From: Amycolatopsis sp. MtRt-6
GTDB lineage: Bacteria > Actinomycetota > Actinomycetes > Mycobacteriales > Pseudonocardiaceae
NCBI RefSeq assembly: GCF_017308975.1
Contig: NZ_JADWPD010000005.1
Coordinates: forward strand, 171,264-235,263
Direction: 5' to 3'
DNA: 64,000 bases
Part shown: positions 51,766 through 62,314 of the stretch, piece after piece
How positions within the stretch are numbered: position 1 is the first letter of the stretch
How the letters are laid out: each line of letters begins with the position of its first letter
Notes under the pieces: model-generated
What the model saw: only the letters and a program-made list of their open reading frames with translations
Told to the model about the DNA's origin: nothing
The model's database searches: none
Position numbers and translations under genes: made by a program

Positions 51766-52628
51766 GCGCGCTCCCCCGTCCGGTGTTCGTCCCAGGCCCA
51801 GGTCAACGTACGCCGCGCGAGTACCCCGAGCGCGTGCTTCCGATACGCGGCGCTGCCCCGGACGTCGTCGATCGGCTGGGCGGCGGCGCCCACCAGGTCG
51901 CCGAAGCGGCGTTTCAGGGAGTCCGGCAGCGGCTCGGGGGACGTCCACGGCAGCTCGGCGGTCAGGAAGTCCTCGGCCTCCCGGGCGCGGCGCGGGGTCG
52001 GCGCGGCCGAGCCGATCGCGGCGCCGACCACGCCTTGCCGCAGCGACAGCGCGAAGGAGCAGACGGCGATGACCATCGCGTTGCGCGTGCCGACCTTGGC
52101 GAACTGCTGCGGCCCGGCGTGCGCGGGCAGGTGGACGGCGGTGATCAGCTCGTCCGGTTCGAGGGCGTGGCGTTTCACGCCGACGTAGAAATCCTCCGCA
52201 CGGAGGATCCGGGTCCCCCGGACGGAAGCGACCTCGACCCGCGCGTCCAGGGCGAGCAGCACCGGGTGGGTGTCGCCGGCCGGCGAGGCGGCGCCGAGGT
52301 TCCCGCCGACCGTGCCGCGGTTGCGGATCTGCGGGGACCCGACCGTGCGGGAGGCCATGGCCAGCGCCGGGACGGATTCACCCAGTTCGGCGATGACGCG
52401 GGAGTAGGGGACGCCGGCGCCGAGCCGGACCGTGCCGTCCGAAGAGGCCACAGTGGACCACTCCGTCAGCTCCGCGGCTCGCGTCAGGTCGAGGAGAGCT
52501 TCGGGCCGCCGGTGGTCGAAGTTGAGCTCGACCATGACGTCGGTGCCGCCGGCGATCGGCACCGCGTCCGGCCGCTCGGCCTTGAGGGCCAGCGCCTCGG
52601 CGAGCGTCGCGGGACGCAGGAACTCCAC
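51756..52628 (-). CDS. Xanthine dehydrogenase FAD subunit
   Basis: 290 residues, CO-dehydrogenase-flavoprotein-like. FAD motifs: VPIAGGTDVMVELNFDHRRP and IRNRGTVGGNLGAASPAGDT. GTG at 52628 is preceded by AAGGAG. It is the first gene of the four-gene XDH-deaminase operon and is divergent from pucR. Confidence 0.95.
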   Translation of the reverse strand: MEFLRPATLAEALALKAERPDAVPIAGGTDVMVELNFDHRRPEALLDLTRAAELTEWSTVASSDGTVRLGAGVPYSRVIAELGESVPALAMASRTVGSPQIRNRGTVGGNLGAASPAGDTHPVLLALDARVEVASVRGTRILRAEDFYVGVKRHALEPDELITAVHLPAHAGPQQFAKVGTRNAMVIAVCSFALSLRQGVVGAAIGSAAPTPRRAREAEDFLTAELPWTSPEPLPDSLKRRFGDLVGAAAQPIDDVRGSAAYRKHALGVLARRTLTWAWDEHRTGERACA

Positions 52629-52750
52629 TGGTTGCTCCTTCGTGGGGGCGATAGACCAGTAGACGACGGATCACGGCCGGGCGGCAACGGCACCACGCAT
52701 GAAACGCACGGGAGCGGAGCCGGGCGCGGTTGTGCTTTCCTACAAGCCTC

Positions 52751-54082
52751 ATGACGACCGTGAAAACTCTCCTGGGCCTGCCCGGTCTGCGGCTGCGCCC
52801 CCGGGCCGGGACCGACCTGCTCGACCGGCCGGTGACGCGCATCTACGTCACGGAGCTGTCCGACCCCGGACGGTACCTGTCGGCAGGCGAGCTGGTGCTG
52901 TCCGGCCTGCTCTGGTGGCACGCCCCGGGCGACGCCGAGCCGTTCGTGGCCGCGCTGGCCCGTTCGGGCGCGGCGGCGCTGGCCGCGTCCGGCGCCGACT
53001 CCGGCGGCATCCCGGACGACGTGGTCGACGCCTGCGTCCGGCACCGGATCCCGCTCCTCGAAGTGCCCGCCGACCTGTCGTTTTCGGTGATCACCGAGCA
53101 GGTCGTGCTGGCGCTGGCGGCGGCGTCCGACGGGGCGCGCAAACGTTTGCAGGCGGCGGCGGAAGCGCCGGTCGAGACGCTGGTGGAGCGTGCCGCGGCG
53201 GAACTGGGGTTGCCCTGCTGGGTGCTGTCGGGCGTGGGCCGGCTCGTCGCGGGGACGGCCCCGCTGCCGATCCCGCCCGAAGACGTCGTCCGCCGGTACG
53301 CGGCCCGCGAGCCGGGCCCGCTGACGGTGGTCCCGGTCGAGGGCAGGCACGCGGTGCCGTGGCTGATCGCGATCGGCGGGCCGCTGAGCACCGCGCAAGC
53401 GGAGCTGGCCGAGGAGGTGGCGGGGCTCGTCGGGGTCACGCGGGCGCGAGCGGCGCCGCCCGAGGTGTCGTTGCCCGCGGAGGTGTGCGTCGTCGCGTTG
53501 CGGACCGAGGGCAGTGACGAGAGCCGGGACGTCCTGAGCGAGTGGCTGCCGGACTCGCTGCTGTTCGATTCCTCGGGGGACACGTCGTACGCGGCCGTGG
53601 CGCGGCCTTCACCGGCCGGTTTGTCCACTGTGGAGCCCCTGCTGCGGGCCAAGCGGATTCTGTGCGGCATCAGCGATCCCGGCCCGCGGGCCGAGGCCGC
53701 GGAAAGCGCGCGGTACGCCCTGGCGGTGGCGGCGGAGCGCACCGGACGGGTATCGGTGGTGACGGCCGGCGAGGTGGACGTCCACCACCTGCTGCTGGCC
53801 GGCGCCCCGGCGGGACTGCGTGCCGCGCTGCGGCGCCGGGTGCTCGGGCCGCTGCTGGCCTACGACGCCGAGCAGCACACGGATCTGGTGCACACGGTCC
53901 GGGTGTTCCTGGAGTGCTCGGGCTCCCCGACGCGGGCGGCGAAGGCGTTGCACGTCCACGTGAACACGCTGCGCTACCGGATCGGGCGGGCCGGGGAGCT
54001 GCTGGGGGTGGACCTGACGGAGTTCACCGACCAGCTCGACGTTTATCTCGCGTTGCGCGCCGGCTCCCCGGGAGGAGACTGA
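52751..54082 (+). CDS. pucR: PucR-family purine catabolism regulator
   Basis: 443 residues. An N-terminal PucR domain (GLRLRPRAGTDLLDRPVTRI, YVTELSDPGRYLSAGELVLS), a central CdaR/GGDEF-like region, and the C-terminal PucR HTH (SPTRAAKALHVHVNTLRYRI). Known PucR proteins activate urate and allantoin genes in response to pathway metabolites. Its position opposite the xanthine dehydrogenase operon makes that the likely target. Confidence 0.93.
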   Translation: MTTVKTLLGLPGLRLRPRAGTDLLDRPVTRIYVTELSDPGRYLSAGELVLSGLLWWHAPGDAEPFVAALARSGAAALAASGADSGGIPDDVVDACVRHRIPLLEVPADLSFSVITEQVVLALAAASDGARKRLQAAAEAPVETLVERAAAELGLPCWVLSGVGRLVAGTAPLPIPPEDVVRRYAAREPGPLTVVPVEGRHAVPWLIAIGGPLSTAQAELAEEVAGLVGVTRARAAPPEVSLPAEVCVVALRTEGSDESRDVLSEWLPDSLLFDSSGDTSYAAVARPSPAGLSTVEPLLRAKRILCGISDPGPRAEAAESARYALAVAAERTGRVSVVTAGEVDVHHLLLAGAPAGLRAALRRRVLGPLLAYDAEQHTDLVHTVRVFLECSGSPTRAAKALHVHVNTLRYRIGRAGELLGVDLTEFTDQLDVYLALRAGSPGGD

Positions 54083-54086
54083 GGGC

Positions 54087-54575
54087 GTGGACCCCGAAAT
54101 AACTTCGGCCCGGCAGGCGGCGGACGACGCCCGCGTGCTGGCCTTCGGGCAGCTCCAGGGCGCGGCACACCGGCTCGGTTACCTGCTCGGGCGGGCGCTG
54201 GAGCGCGAATGCGGGATCACGCACCTGATGTACGAGGTCCTGCTGATCGTGGGCCGCACCGGCGAAGACGGGCTGACCATGCGCTCGATCGCCCAGGAGC
54301 AGGTGCTCACGACCGGCGGCGCCACCCGGCTGGTCGACCGGATGGAGGCGCTCGGGCTGGTGACCCGCACGGCGTCCCCGGCCGACCGGCGGGTGCAGCT
54401 GGTCAGGCTGACCGCGTTCGGCGAGGAGACGACCGTGCGGGCCAGCCGGGTGCACGTGGCGAACGTCGAGCAGTTCTTCTTCCGGCCCCTGCCCGACGAC
54501 CACCGGGAACGGTTCGCCGAGGACCTGCGGACCTTGAGCCACTTCGCCCGGGACGCGCTGCCCCGGCTGCGCTGA
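54087..54575 (+). CDS. MarR-family regulator
   Basis: 162 residues with a winged helix: TMRSIAQEQVLTTGGATRLV, DRMEALGLVTRTASPADRR. MarR proteins often respond to phenolics or urate (HucR/PecS types); urate-binding residues were not checked. GTG at 54087, four bases after pucR, so the two regulators are cotranscribed. Confidence 0.9.
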   Translation: MDPEITSARQAADDARVLAFGQLQGAAHRLGYLLGRALERECGITHLMYEVLLIVGRTGEDGLTMRSIAQEQVLTTGGATRLVDRMEALGLVTRTASPADRRVQLVRLTAFGEETTVRASRVHVANVEQFFFRPLPDDHRERFAEDLRTLSHFARDALPRLR

Positions 54576-54585
54576 ACCGGCGTCG

Positions 54586-54730
54586 CCACCGCCAGGCCGA
54601 GGAAGGCCGGCGGTGCCGCGCCGGTGGCGAACCTGCGGGCCCGGACGTGGGCGGCGATCGCCCCCGCGTAGAACAGCGTCAGGCCGATCGCCGCGTTGAG
54701 CACGTCCGCCGCCCGGGAGGTGACCGCGGT
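54586..54730 (-). pseudogene. DoxX-like remnant
   Basis: The stretch between the MarR and symporter genes encodes, on the minus strand, the C-terminal half of a DoxX-like membrane protein: AAIGLTLFYAGAIAAHVRAR followed by FATGAAPPAFLGLAVAT. No start codon or N-terminal half is present. It reads as a decayed fragment, not a gene. Confidence 0.4.
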
Positions 54731-56010
54731 CAGGCCGCGACCGGCGTGGCTCCCTCCAGGGTCTCCCGCAGCTTGTCGCGGTCCAGCTGGCCTTCGGACT
54801 TCGCCACCACGAACGTCGCCACGCAGTTGCCGAGCAGGTTGACGAACACGCGCATCGAGTCCATCAGGCGGTCCGCGCCCAGCAGCAGCGCCACGCCCGC
54901 CACCGGGAACGCGCCGATCGCCGCGGCCGTCGCCGACAGGGCCAGGAAGCTCGACCCCGGCACGCCCGCCATGCCCTTCGACGTCAGCATCAGGATCAGC
55001 ACCGCCAGCAGCTGCTGGCCGAGCGTCATCTCCACGCCGAACGCCTGCGCCAGGAACACCGTGCAGATCGAGAGGTAGATGGTCGCGCCGTCGAGGTTGA
55101 ACGAGTAGCCCGTCGGCACCACCAGCCCGGTCGCCGCGCGGGAGCAGCCCGCGTCGGTCAGCTTGACCATGATCCGCGGCATCACCGACTCCGTCGAGGC
55201 CGTGCCCAGCGCGAGCAGGAACTCCTCCCGCGCGTAGCGGAGGAACTTCCACACCGAAACCCCGGCGTAGAACCGGGAAATCGCGGCGAGGACGAGCGTG
55301 AAGAGCACGGCCGCGCCGTAGCACGCGGCGATCAGCTTCGCGTAGGTGCCCAAAGTGGACAGACCGTACTGGCCGATGATGAACGCCATCGCGCCGAACG
55401 CGCCCAGCGGCGCGACCCGCATGATCCAGCCCATCACCTTGAAGATGACCTGCTGCACCTGGTCGACGAAGCCGAGCACCAGCGGCGCCCGCTCCCGCCC
55501 GATCGCGGCCAGCGCCACCCCGAAGAACACCGCGAACACCAGCACCTGCAGCAGCTGGTTCTGCGCGAACGCGTTCACCACGCTGTCGGGGATGGTGTGC
55601 AGGAGGAAGTCCCCGACCGACGGCAGCTGCCCGCCCTTGGTCTGCGTGGTGACGGCGTTCGGGTCGAGCGTCGCCGGGTTGATGTCGAGCCCGGCACCCG
55701 GGCGGAAGACGTTCGCCACGACCAGGCCGAACAGCAGCGCGAACGTCGTGACGACCTCGAAGTAGATGATCGCCTTGAGTCCGATTCGTCCGACCGCTTT
55801 GATGTCGCCGACGGCCGCGATCCCGGTCACCACGACACAGAAGATCAACGGTGCGATGATCATCTTGATGAGCCGGATGAACCCATCCCCGACCGGTTTG
55901 AGCTGGGCACCAAGCACCGGCCAGAAGTGCCCGACCAGCACGCCCGCGACCACGGCCACGAGCAGCTGCACGAACACCGACGTCCACCAGCGCTTCTTCT
56001 TCTCTGCCAT
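54730..56010 (-). CDS. Dicarboxylate/amino-acid:cation symporter (DAACS)
   Basis: 426 residues, eight-helix plus two-hairpin fold of the GltP/DctA family. Hallmarks: LGTASTESVMPRIM (HP1), VPTGYSFNLDGATIYLSIC, and KGMAGVPGSSFLAL (HP2). It imports C4-dicarboxylates or glutamate/aspartate with Na+ or H+. Its place between purine genes and malate synthase suggests a dicarboxylate. The ATG at 56010 (MAEKKKRWW) is chosen over an upstream codon. Confidence 0.92.
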   Translation of the reverse strand: MAEKKKRWWTSVFVQLLVAVVAGVLVGHFWPVLGAQLKPVGDGFIRLIKMIIAPLIFCVVVTGIAAVGDIKAVGRIGLKAIIYFEVVTTFALLFGLVVANVFRPGAGLDINPATLDPNAVTTQTKGGQLPSVGDFLLHTIPDSVVNAFAQNQLLQVLVFAVFFGVALAAIGRERAPLVLGFVDQVQQVIFKVMGWIMRVAPLGAFGAMAFIIGQYGLSTLGTYAKLIAACYGAAVLFTLVLAAISRFYAGVSVWKFLRYAREEFLLALGTASTESVMPRIMVKLTDAGCSRAATGLVVPTGYSFNLDGATIYLSICTVFLAQAFGVEMTLGQQLLAVLILMLTSKGMAGVPGSSFLALSATAAAIGAFPVAGVALLLGADRLMDSMRVFVNLLGNCVATFVVAKSEGQLDRDKLRETLEGATPVAA

Positions 56011-56103
56011 GGCCGGGACCCTAAGCATCGGATGTTCCAGCGGTGTTAACGCTCGCAGTGACGTACCCGACGCCGGGAAAAGTCACTGCGGCAGACTGGG
56101 CGG

Positions 56104-57249
56104 GTGGGCAAGCGGAAGCAGGGACCCTTCGGCCCGCCGCCGACGACGGCCGGGGAGTTCGGCGACGCGCTGCTCGCCGCCGCACCGGGTGACGCCGACC
56201 GGCTGGCGCCGGGGTTCACGCTGCCGGCCGAACTCGCCGAAGCCGCGGACCGCCTCGGGCAGCAGCTGATCGGCCGGGCGTGCCGGGGCGGCTGGCTGCC
56301 CGGCGACCTCCGGCAGGCGGCCCGGCGCCGCCTCGACGAGTTCGCCGGCTCGTACCTGCTCGACACCCTGGTGGCGTACGCCGGGCAGTTCACCGCGCTG
56401 CACCCGGAGTGGCGAGCGCAGCTCGGCGCCACCCCCTGGTGGACGACGTCCGAACCCCACCTGCCGCAGTGGGCGGCGAAGCACATCCTCACGCCGTCCG
56501 AAGCGGTGGCGGCGGTCATCGAAGCCTTCGGCCTGCTGAAGACGCTGCCGCCGGTGACCGTCGTCCTGCCCGCGCCGGGGACCGCGATCCAGCGCCCGGC
56601 GCGGCACCACGTCGACGAAAAGAAGCTGAGCCGGGTCCGCGCCCTGCTGGCCAAGGCCGAGTCCAGCACGTTCCCGGAGGAAGCCGAGGCCCTCTCGGCG
56701 AAGGCGCAGGAGCTGATGACCCGCCACGCCCTCGACCGGGTGCTGGTCGAGGCCGGCGAGGCCACGCCCGACCGGCCCGCGGCCCGCCGGATCTGGCTCG
56801 ACACGCCGTACACCGACGCCAAGTCGCTGCTGGTCCACGTGGTCGCGCAGGCCAACCGCTGCCGGGCGATCTTCGACCCGCGCTGGGAGTTCGTCACGGT
56901 CGTCGGCGACGAGGAAGACCTGGCCGCGGTCGAGCTGCTGACGACGTCCCTGCTCGTCCAGGCGACGCGGGCGATGATCGCCGACCCGGCCGGCCGGTCG
57001 CGGCCGTTCCGCAAGTCGTTCCTCGTCTCCTACGCCACCCGGATCGGCGAGCGGCTCGAAAAGGCGGCGGAAGCGACGATCGCCGAGGCGCCGGAGCTGC
57101 TGCCCGTGCTGGCGTCGCACGAGAAGCAGGTGGCGGCGATGTTCACCGAGCTGTTCCCCGAAGTGGTGAACAAGTCGGTGACCGTGCGCAGCCACGAAGG
57201 CTGGGGTGCGGGCCGGGCCGCCGCCGACCGCGCCCGCCTCGGCGAGTAA
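56104..57249 (+). CDS. DUF2786 domain protein
   Basis: 381 residues. The DUF2786 segment is KKLSRVRALLAKAESSTFPE with EAEALSAKAQELMTRHALDR, a helical module found in phage and actinobacterial proteins of unknown function. The region after it may hold a degenerate zincin-like or coiled domain, but no HExxH is seen. GTG at 56104. It sits alone between convergent and divergent metabolic genes. Confidence 0.8.
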   Translation: MGKRKQGPFGPPPTTAGEFGDALLAAAPGDADRLAPGFTLPAELAEAADRLGQQLIGRACRGGWLPGDLRQAARRRLDEFAGSYLLDTLVAYAGQFTALHPEWRAQLGATPWWTTSEPHLPQWAAKHILTPSEAVAAVIEAFGLLKTLPPVTVVLPAPGTAIQRPARHHVDEKKLSRVRALLAKAESSTFPEEAEALSAKAQELMTRHALDRVLVEAGEATPDRPAARRIWLDTPYTDAKSLLVHVVAQANRCRAIFDPRWEFVTVVGDEEDLAAVELLTTSLLVQATRAMIADPAGRSRPFRKSFLVSYATRIGERLEKAAEATIAEAPELLPVLASHEKQVAAMFTELFPEVVNKSVTVRSHEGWGAGRAAADRARLGE

Positions 57250-57252
57250 CCC

Positions 57253-58439
57253 TCACCCTTCGCGCCGGGCGTACTTCTCCAGTTCCGGGCGCCCGAACGG
57301 CAGCTCCCCTTCGTCCAGGGCACCACAGTCCAGGCCGCGCAGCAGGTACACCGCCAGCGCCTGGGCCGTCGCCGGTTCGTCCAGCACTCCCCCGGCCGTC
57401 TTCGCCGCGTACGCGCGCAACCGCTCCACCGCCTGCGAGAAGCCTTCGCGGTAGAACGTGTACGTCGCCGCGAAGCGGGTCGGCAGCTGGTGGGGGTGCA
57501 GATCCCAGCCCTGGTAGAAGCCGCGCTCCAGCGAGCGGCGGACCAGCCTGAGGTGCTCCGCCCACGCCGTGGGCAGGGCGTCGCCGATCGGGAGCTTGTT
57601 CGTCGAGCCGTCCGAGAGGCGGACGCCGGTGCCCGCCGCCGCGACCTGCATCAGGCCCTTCGCCAGGTCGGCCGCCGGGTGCTCCATGCTCTGGTACGCC
57701 GCCGCGATGCCCAGGCCCGCGCTGTAGTCGTACGTCCCGTAGTGCAGGCCCGAGCAGCGGCCCGACGCCGCCTGCACGATGCGCGCCACCGACAGCGTCC
57801 CGTCGAGGTCCACAATGGACTGCGCGGTCTCGATCTGGACTTCGAAGCGCAACGCACCTTCAGCGAGCCCGTACGCGCTTTCCAGCCGGGAAAGGACTTC
57901 CGCGGCCACCGAGACCTGCTCCACCGCCGTCACCTTCGGCAGCGTGACGACGAACCCGGGCGGCAGCGGCCCGTTGTCCAGCAACGCACCGAGGAACAGG
58001 TCCAGGGTGCGGATGCCCCGCCGGCGCGTCGCCGCTTCGAAGCTCTTGAAGCGGATGCCGCAGAACGGCGTCCCGCCGGTCGTCGCGAGGGTCTGCCCGG
58101 CCGCGCGGGCGGCGGCGTCCTCGACGTCGTCGGGGACTCGGCCGAAGCCGTCCTCGAAGTCGATCCGCAGGTCCTCGATCGGCTCGGTGAGCAGCTTGGC
58201 CCGCACGCGTTCGTACACGTTCGCGTCCACGCCGAGCAGGTCTTCGTGCTCGATGAAGACCCGCATCGCCTGCTTGCCCCAGTCGGCCACCAGGCGCGTC
58301 TTGTACTGCGAAGCCGGGACGTAGACCGTGTGCACGGGCTGGCGTCCCGGCCGCTCCCCCGGGTACGACGCCGCGACGCGCGCGTCGACCTCGGCCAGGC
58401 GCGCGTCGGCGGCGTCGTAGACGTCTTCGGGCAGCCGCA

Positions 58440-58440
<1 letters not shown>
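57253..58440 (-). CDS. DUF6986 HpcH/CitE-like lyase family protein
   Basis: 395 residues. IEDLRIDFEDGFGRVPDDVE, FVVTLPKVTAVEQVSVAAEV, and RFEVQIETAQSIVDLDGTLS are like the metal and CoA/keto-acid sites of HpcH/CitE lyases. No proven activity. The GTG start overlaps the malate synthase stop by one base, so it is cotranscribed with the glyoxylate-consuming enzyme. It may act on a malyl or ureido compound of the same pathway; this is inference. Confidence 0.8.
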
Positions 58441-60017
<1,577 letters not shown>

Positions 60018-60084
60018 GGGGAAACACCTCGAGGGTTCGGATCTTTGGATAACGGCCCTACGGTTTTCTACCAGCCGGACTATA

Positions 60085-60102
60085 GTTTCTGCATAGCGGA
60101 AC
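60085..60102. promoter_or_regulatory. IclR-like operator between aceB and iclR
   Basis: GTTTCTGCATAGCGGAAC is an imperfect palindrome with TTYC/GRAA outer arms, a form common for IclR-family operators. It overlaps TATAGT (60081-60086), a possible -10 for iclR, and is 68 bp from the aceB start. It could let IclR control both divergent genes. Confidence 0.45.
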
Positions 60103-60129
60103 CTCAACGCCGACGTAAGGAGGGCCACC

Positions 60130-60906
60130 GTGCCGGCGGAGAAGAACGGTCGCGACGGCGGCGTCCAGTCCCTGCAGCGCGCCTTCGAGCTGCTGGAACA
60201 CCTCGCGGACACCGGCGGCGAGGCCAGCCTGTCCGAGCTGGCGACGCTGTCCGGGCTGCCGATGCCGACGATCCACCGGCTGATCCGCACGCTCGTGGAT
60301 CTGGGGTACGTCCGCCAGAACACGAACCGCCGCTACGCGCTCGGAGCTCGTCTCATCCGGTTGGGCGAGAACGCGAGCATGCAGTTCGGCGCGTGGGCCA
60401 GGCCGCTGCTGGCGGAGCTGGTGGAGGAGGTCGGCGAGACGGCGAACCTGGCGGTCCTGGAGCGCGACGAAGTCGTGTACGTGGCCCAGGTGCCTTCGAA
60501 GCACTCGATGCGCATGTTCACCGAGGTCGGGCGGCGGCTGTTGCCGCACGGGACGGGGGTCGGGAAGGCGATGCTGGCGCACCTGCCGTCTGCCGATGTC
60601 CGTGAGCTGCTTTCGCGGACGGGCATGCCCGCGTACACGGAGCACACGTTCACGGACCCGGACGCGCTGGCGGTGGAGCTGGAGCGGATCGCTTCGCAGG
60701 GGTACGCGCTGGACGAAGCGGAGCAGGAGCTGGGGGTGCGGTGCGTCGCGGTGGCGGTGCCCGGGGCGCCGGTACCGGCAGCCGTGTCGGTGTCGGGGCC
60801 GTCCGGGCGGCTGACCGCCGAGGCGGTGGCGCACATCGCCCCGGCGGTACAGCGGGTGGCGGACGCCCTGGGGGCTAGCCTGTCCCAGGCGGCGGCCACG
60901 GTTTGA
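60130..60906 (+). CDS. IclR-family regulator (AllR-like)
   Basis: 258 residues. Winged helix: SLSELATLSGLPMPTIHRLI, RTLVDLGYVRQNTNRRYALG. Effector domain: ETANLAVLERDEVVYVAQVP and HGTGVGKAMLAHLP. AllR-type members sense allantoin or glyoxylate and repress allantoin and glyoxylate genes. Divergent from aceB. GTG at 60130 after AAGGAGGG. Confidence 0.92.
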   Translation: MPAEKNGRDGGVQSLQRAFELLEHLADTGGEASLSELATLSGLPMPTIHRLIRTLVDLGYVRQNTNRRYALGARLIRLGENASMQFGAWARPLLAELVEEVGETANLAVLERDEVVYVAQVPSKHSMRMFTEVGRRLLPHGTGVGKAMLAHLPSADVRELLSRTGMPAYTEHTFTDPDALAVELERIASQGYALDEAEQELGVRCVAVAVPGAPVPAAVSVSGPSGRLTAEAVAHIAPAVQRVADALGASLSQAAATV

Positions 60907-60948
60907 CGCTGCGTAACGATTGATCACGGAACCGCTACCATAGGCAGC

Positions 60949-61275
60949 ATGTCCGACTTGTTCCGCACCGAGCGCGCCGCTGAGATCCGACAGCTCCTCG
61001 CCGAGCAGACGGCACTGTTGGACGACCTGCTCGAGGGTCAACGCGAACTCGGTCGGCGACTGGGCAGTAGCCGCGCCGAACGCGATGGTCTCGCGGCCGG
61101 ACTCGACGGTCTGCGGCGCACGATCGACCGCGGGTTCGCCGAGCTGGACAGCCGCATGGAGCAGGTCACCCAGCTCGCCCGCCGGCTCGCCGACAAGAAA
61201 GCTCAGGCCAGCTCCCCCGCCAGCAAATCCATCAACAGCCCGTCGTGCCAGCTGCCGTCCGAGCCTCGCTCGTAG
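60949..61275 (+). CDS. Small coiled-coil protein
   Basis: 108 residues starting MSDLFRTERAAEIRQLLAEQ. Residues 5-85 are strongly helical with heptad character (LAEQTALLDDLLEGQRELGR, LRRTIDRGFAELDSRMEQVT). The last 25 residues overlap the convergent acetyltransferase gene by 73 bp and look like antisense-derived sequence. TACCAT eight bases before the ATG suggests leaderless expression. No family recognised. Confidence 0.55.
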   Translation: MSDLFRTERAAEIRQLLAEQTALLDDLLEGQRELGRRLGSSRAERDGLAAGLDGLRRTIDRGFAELDSRMEQVTQLARRLADKKAQASSPASKSINSPSCQLPSEPRS

Positions 61276-61703
61276 ACACGCAGCACGCCGACCGGCCGGA
61301 ACCCCACCTTCGTGTACACCCGGATCGCCGTCTCGTTGGCCGCCGCCGGGTCGATCGTCAGCCGGTGGTGCCCCTGGGCGAACAGGTGCCGGGCCAGCGC
61401 CCGGATCGCGGCCGTGCCGATGCCGCGGCCGTGGAAGTCCGGGTGCACCGCGATGTCGATGCCCGCGTGGCGGTACTGCGGATCCAGCTCCTCGGAACTC
61501 TGGATCAGTCCCACGACCGCGCCGTCGTATTCAATGGCGTAGCAGACGAAGCCGTCCTCGACGGCGTACACGCCTTCGGTCTCCGACTCCGGCTCGCCCC
61601 ACCAGCGGGCGACCTCCGGAGCGGCCAGGATTTCGCGCACGCGGGCGCGGTCCGCTGCGCCGATCGGGCGCAGCCGCACCCGGTCGCCGTGAATGGCAGT
61701 CAT
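61203..61703 (-). CDS. GNAT acetyltransferase, AAC(6')-like
   Basis: 166 residues. VARWWGEPESETEGV and the acetyl-CoA loop HGRGIGTAAIRALARHLF with IDPAAANETAIRVYTKVGF match the Acetyltransf_8/AAC(6')-Ib-type group. It may acetylate an aminoglycoside or a siderophore precursor; activity is not assured. A leader hairpin overlapping its Shine-Dalgarno sequence could control translation. Confidence 0.85.
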   Translation of the reverse strand: MTAIHGDRVRLRPIGAADRARVREILAAPEVARWWGEPESETEGVYAVEDGFVCYAIEYDGAVVGLIQSSEELDPQYRHAGIDIAVHPDFHGRGIGTAAIRALARHLFAQGHHRLTIDPAAANETAIRVYTKVGFRPVGVLRVYERGSDGSWHDGLLMDLLAGELA

Positions 61704-61710
61704 GATGGGT

Positions 61711-61757
61711 CCTCTCTCGTAGCGAATGACGGCTTCGAAGCGTCTGCTACGAGGAGG
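61711..61757 (-). promoter_or_regulatory. Leader hairpin sequestering the GNAT ribosome-binding site
   Basis: In minus-strand RNA, the upstream arm (61757-61746) can pair with 61723-61711 over twelve base pairs with one bulged A. The downstream arm contains the GAGAGG Shine-Dalgarno sequence eight or so bases before the acetyltransferase ATG. The loop has an inner GACG/CGTC stem around CTTCGAAG. This would hide the ribosome-binding site unless opened. Confidence 0.5.
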
Positions 61758-61843
61758 GGCACGAGCGGACGTGCGTCAACCGGGCATGCCCGGATTCTGC
61801 GCCGGCACCCGGCCGCTCGTCATCCGAATATCAGGAGGCCCGC

Positions 61844-62314
61844 ATGGACCCGAACACCGGCGCCCTGGCCTGGCTCGCGCAGGGAGCCGCCTCGAACCTC
61901 CTGGACCGGCTCGTCGACCGCGCGCTCGACGGATCGCCCGCGGCGCCCGCGTGGCCACGCCCGGCGAAGACCGCCGCGGGCACCGTCGAGATCACCGTGC
62001 GGCACCACGGCGCCGCGAAGGGGCGGACGCCGGTCATCCTCACGCTGCAGGAGGACGGCAGCCGCACCGGCACGGCGTTCTCGGCGATCCTCGGCCACAC
62101 GGCCCGCATCGCCGTTCCGGGCGGCCGCTACTTCGGCGCGGCGATGGTCGTCGACCCGGCCCGCCGCACCCTTCAGGGCATCGGCTGGTCGCGGCTGACC
62201 GTGCCGGCCCACGGGACATCGCCGTGCCTCATCCCGGCCGTGCGTCCGTCGGCGCCGGTGATCCTGCAGCTCGGGCTGCGGAAGGCCGACGGGACGCCGC
62301 TGTTCCGGCTTTAA
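61844..62314 (+). CDS. Hypothetical actinobacterial protein
   Basis: 156 residues starting MDPNTGALAWLAQGAASNLL. The middle predicts beta strands (TVEITVRHHGAAKGRTPVIL, GRYFGAAMVVDPARRTLQGI) and there is no signal peptide. The family is not recognised. An AGGAGG sequence lies before the ATG. Convergent with ftsY, with its end overlapping the ftsY stop by four bases. Confidence 0.65.
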   Translation: MDPNTGALAWLAQGAASNLLDRLVDRALDGSPAAPAWPRPAKTAAGTVEITVRHHGAAKGRTPVILTLQEDGSRTGTAFSAILGHTARIAVPGGRYFGAAMVVDPARRTLQGIGWSRLTVPAHGTSPCLIPAVRPSAPVILQLGLRKADGTPLFRL

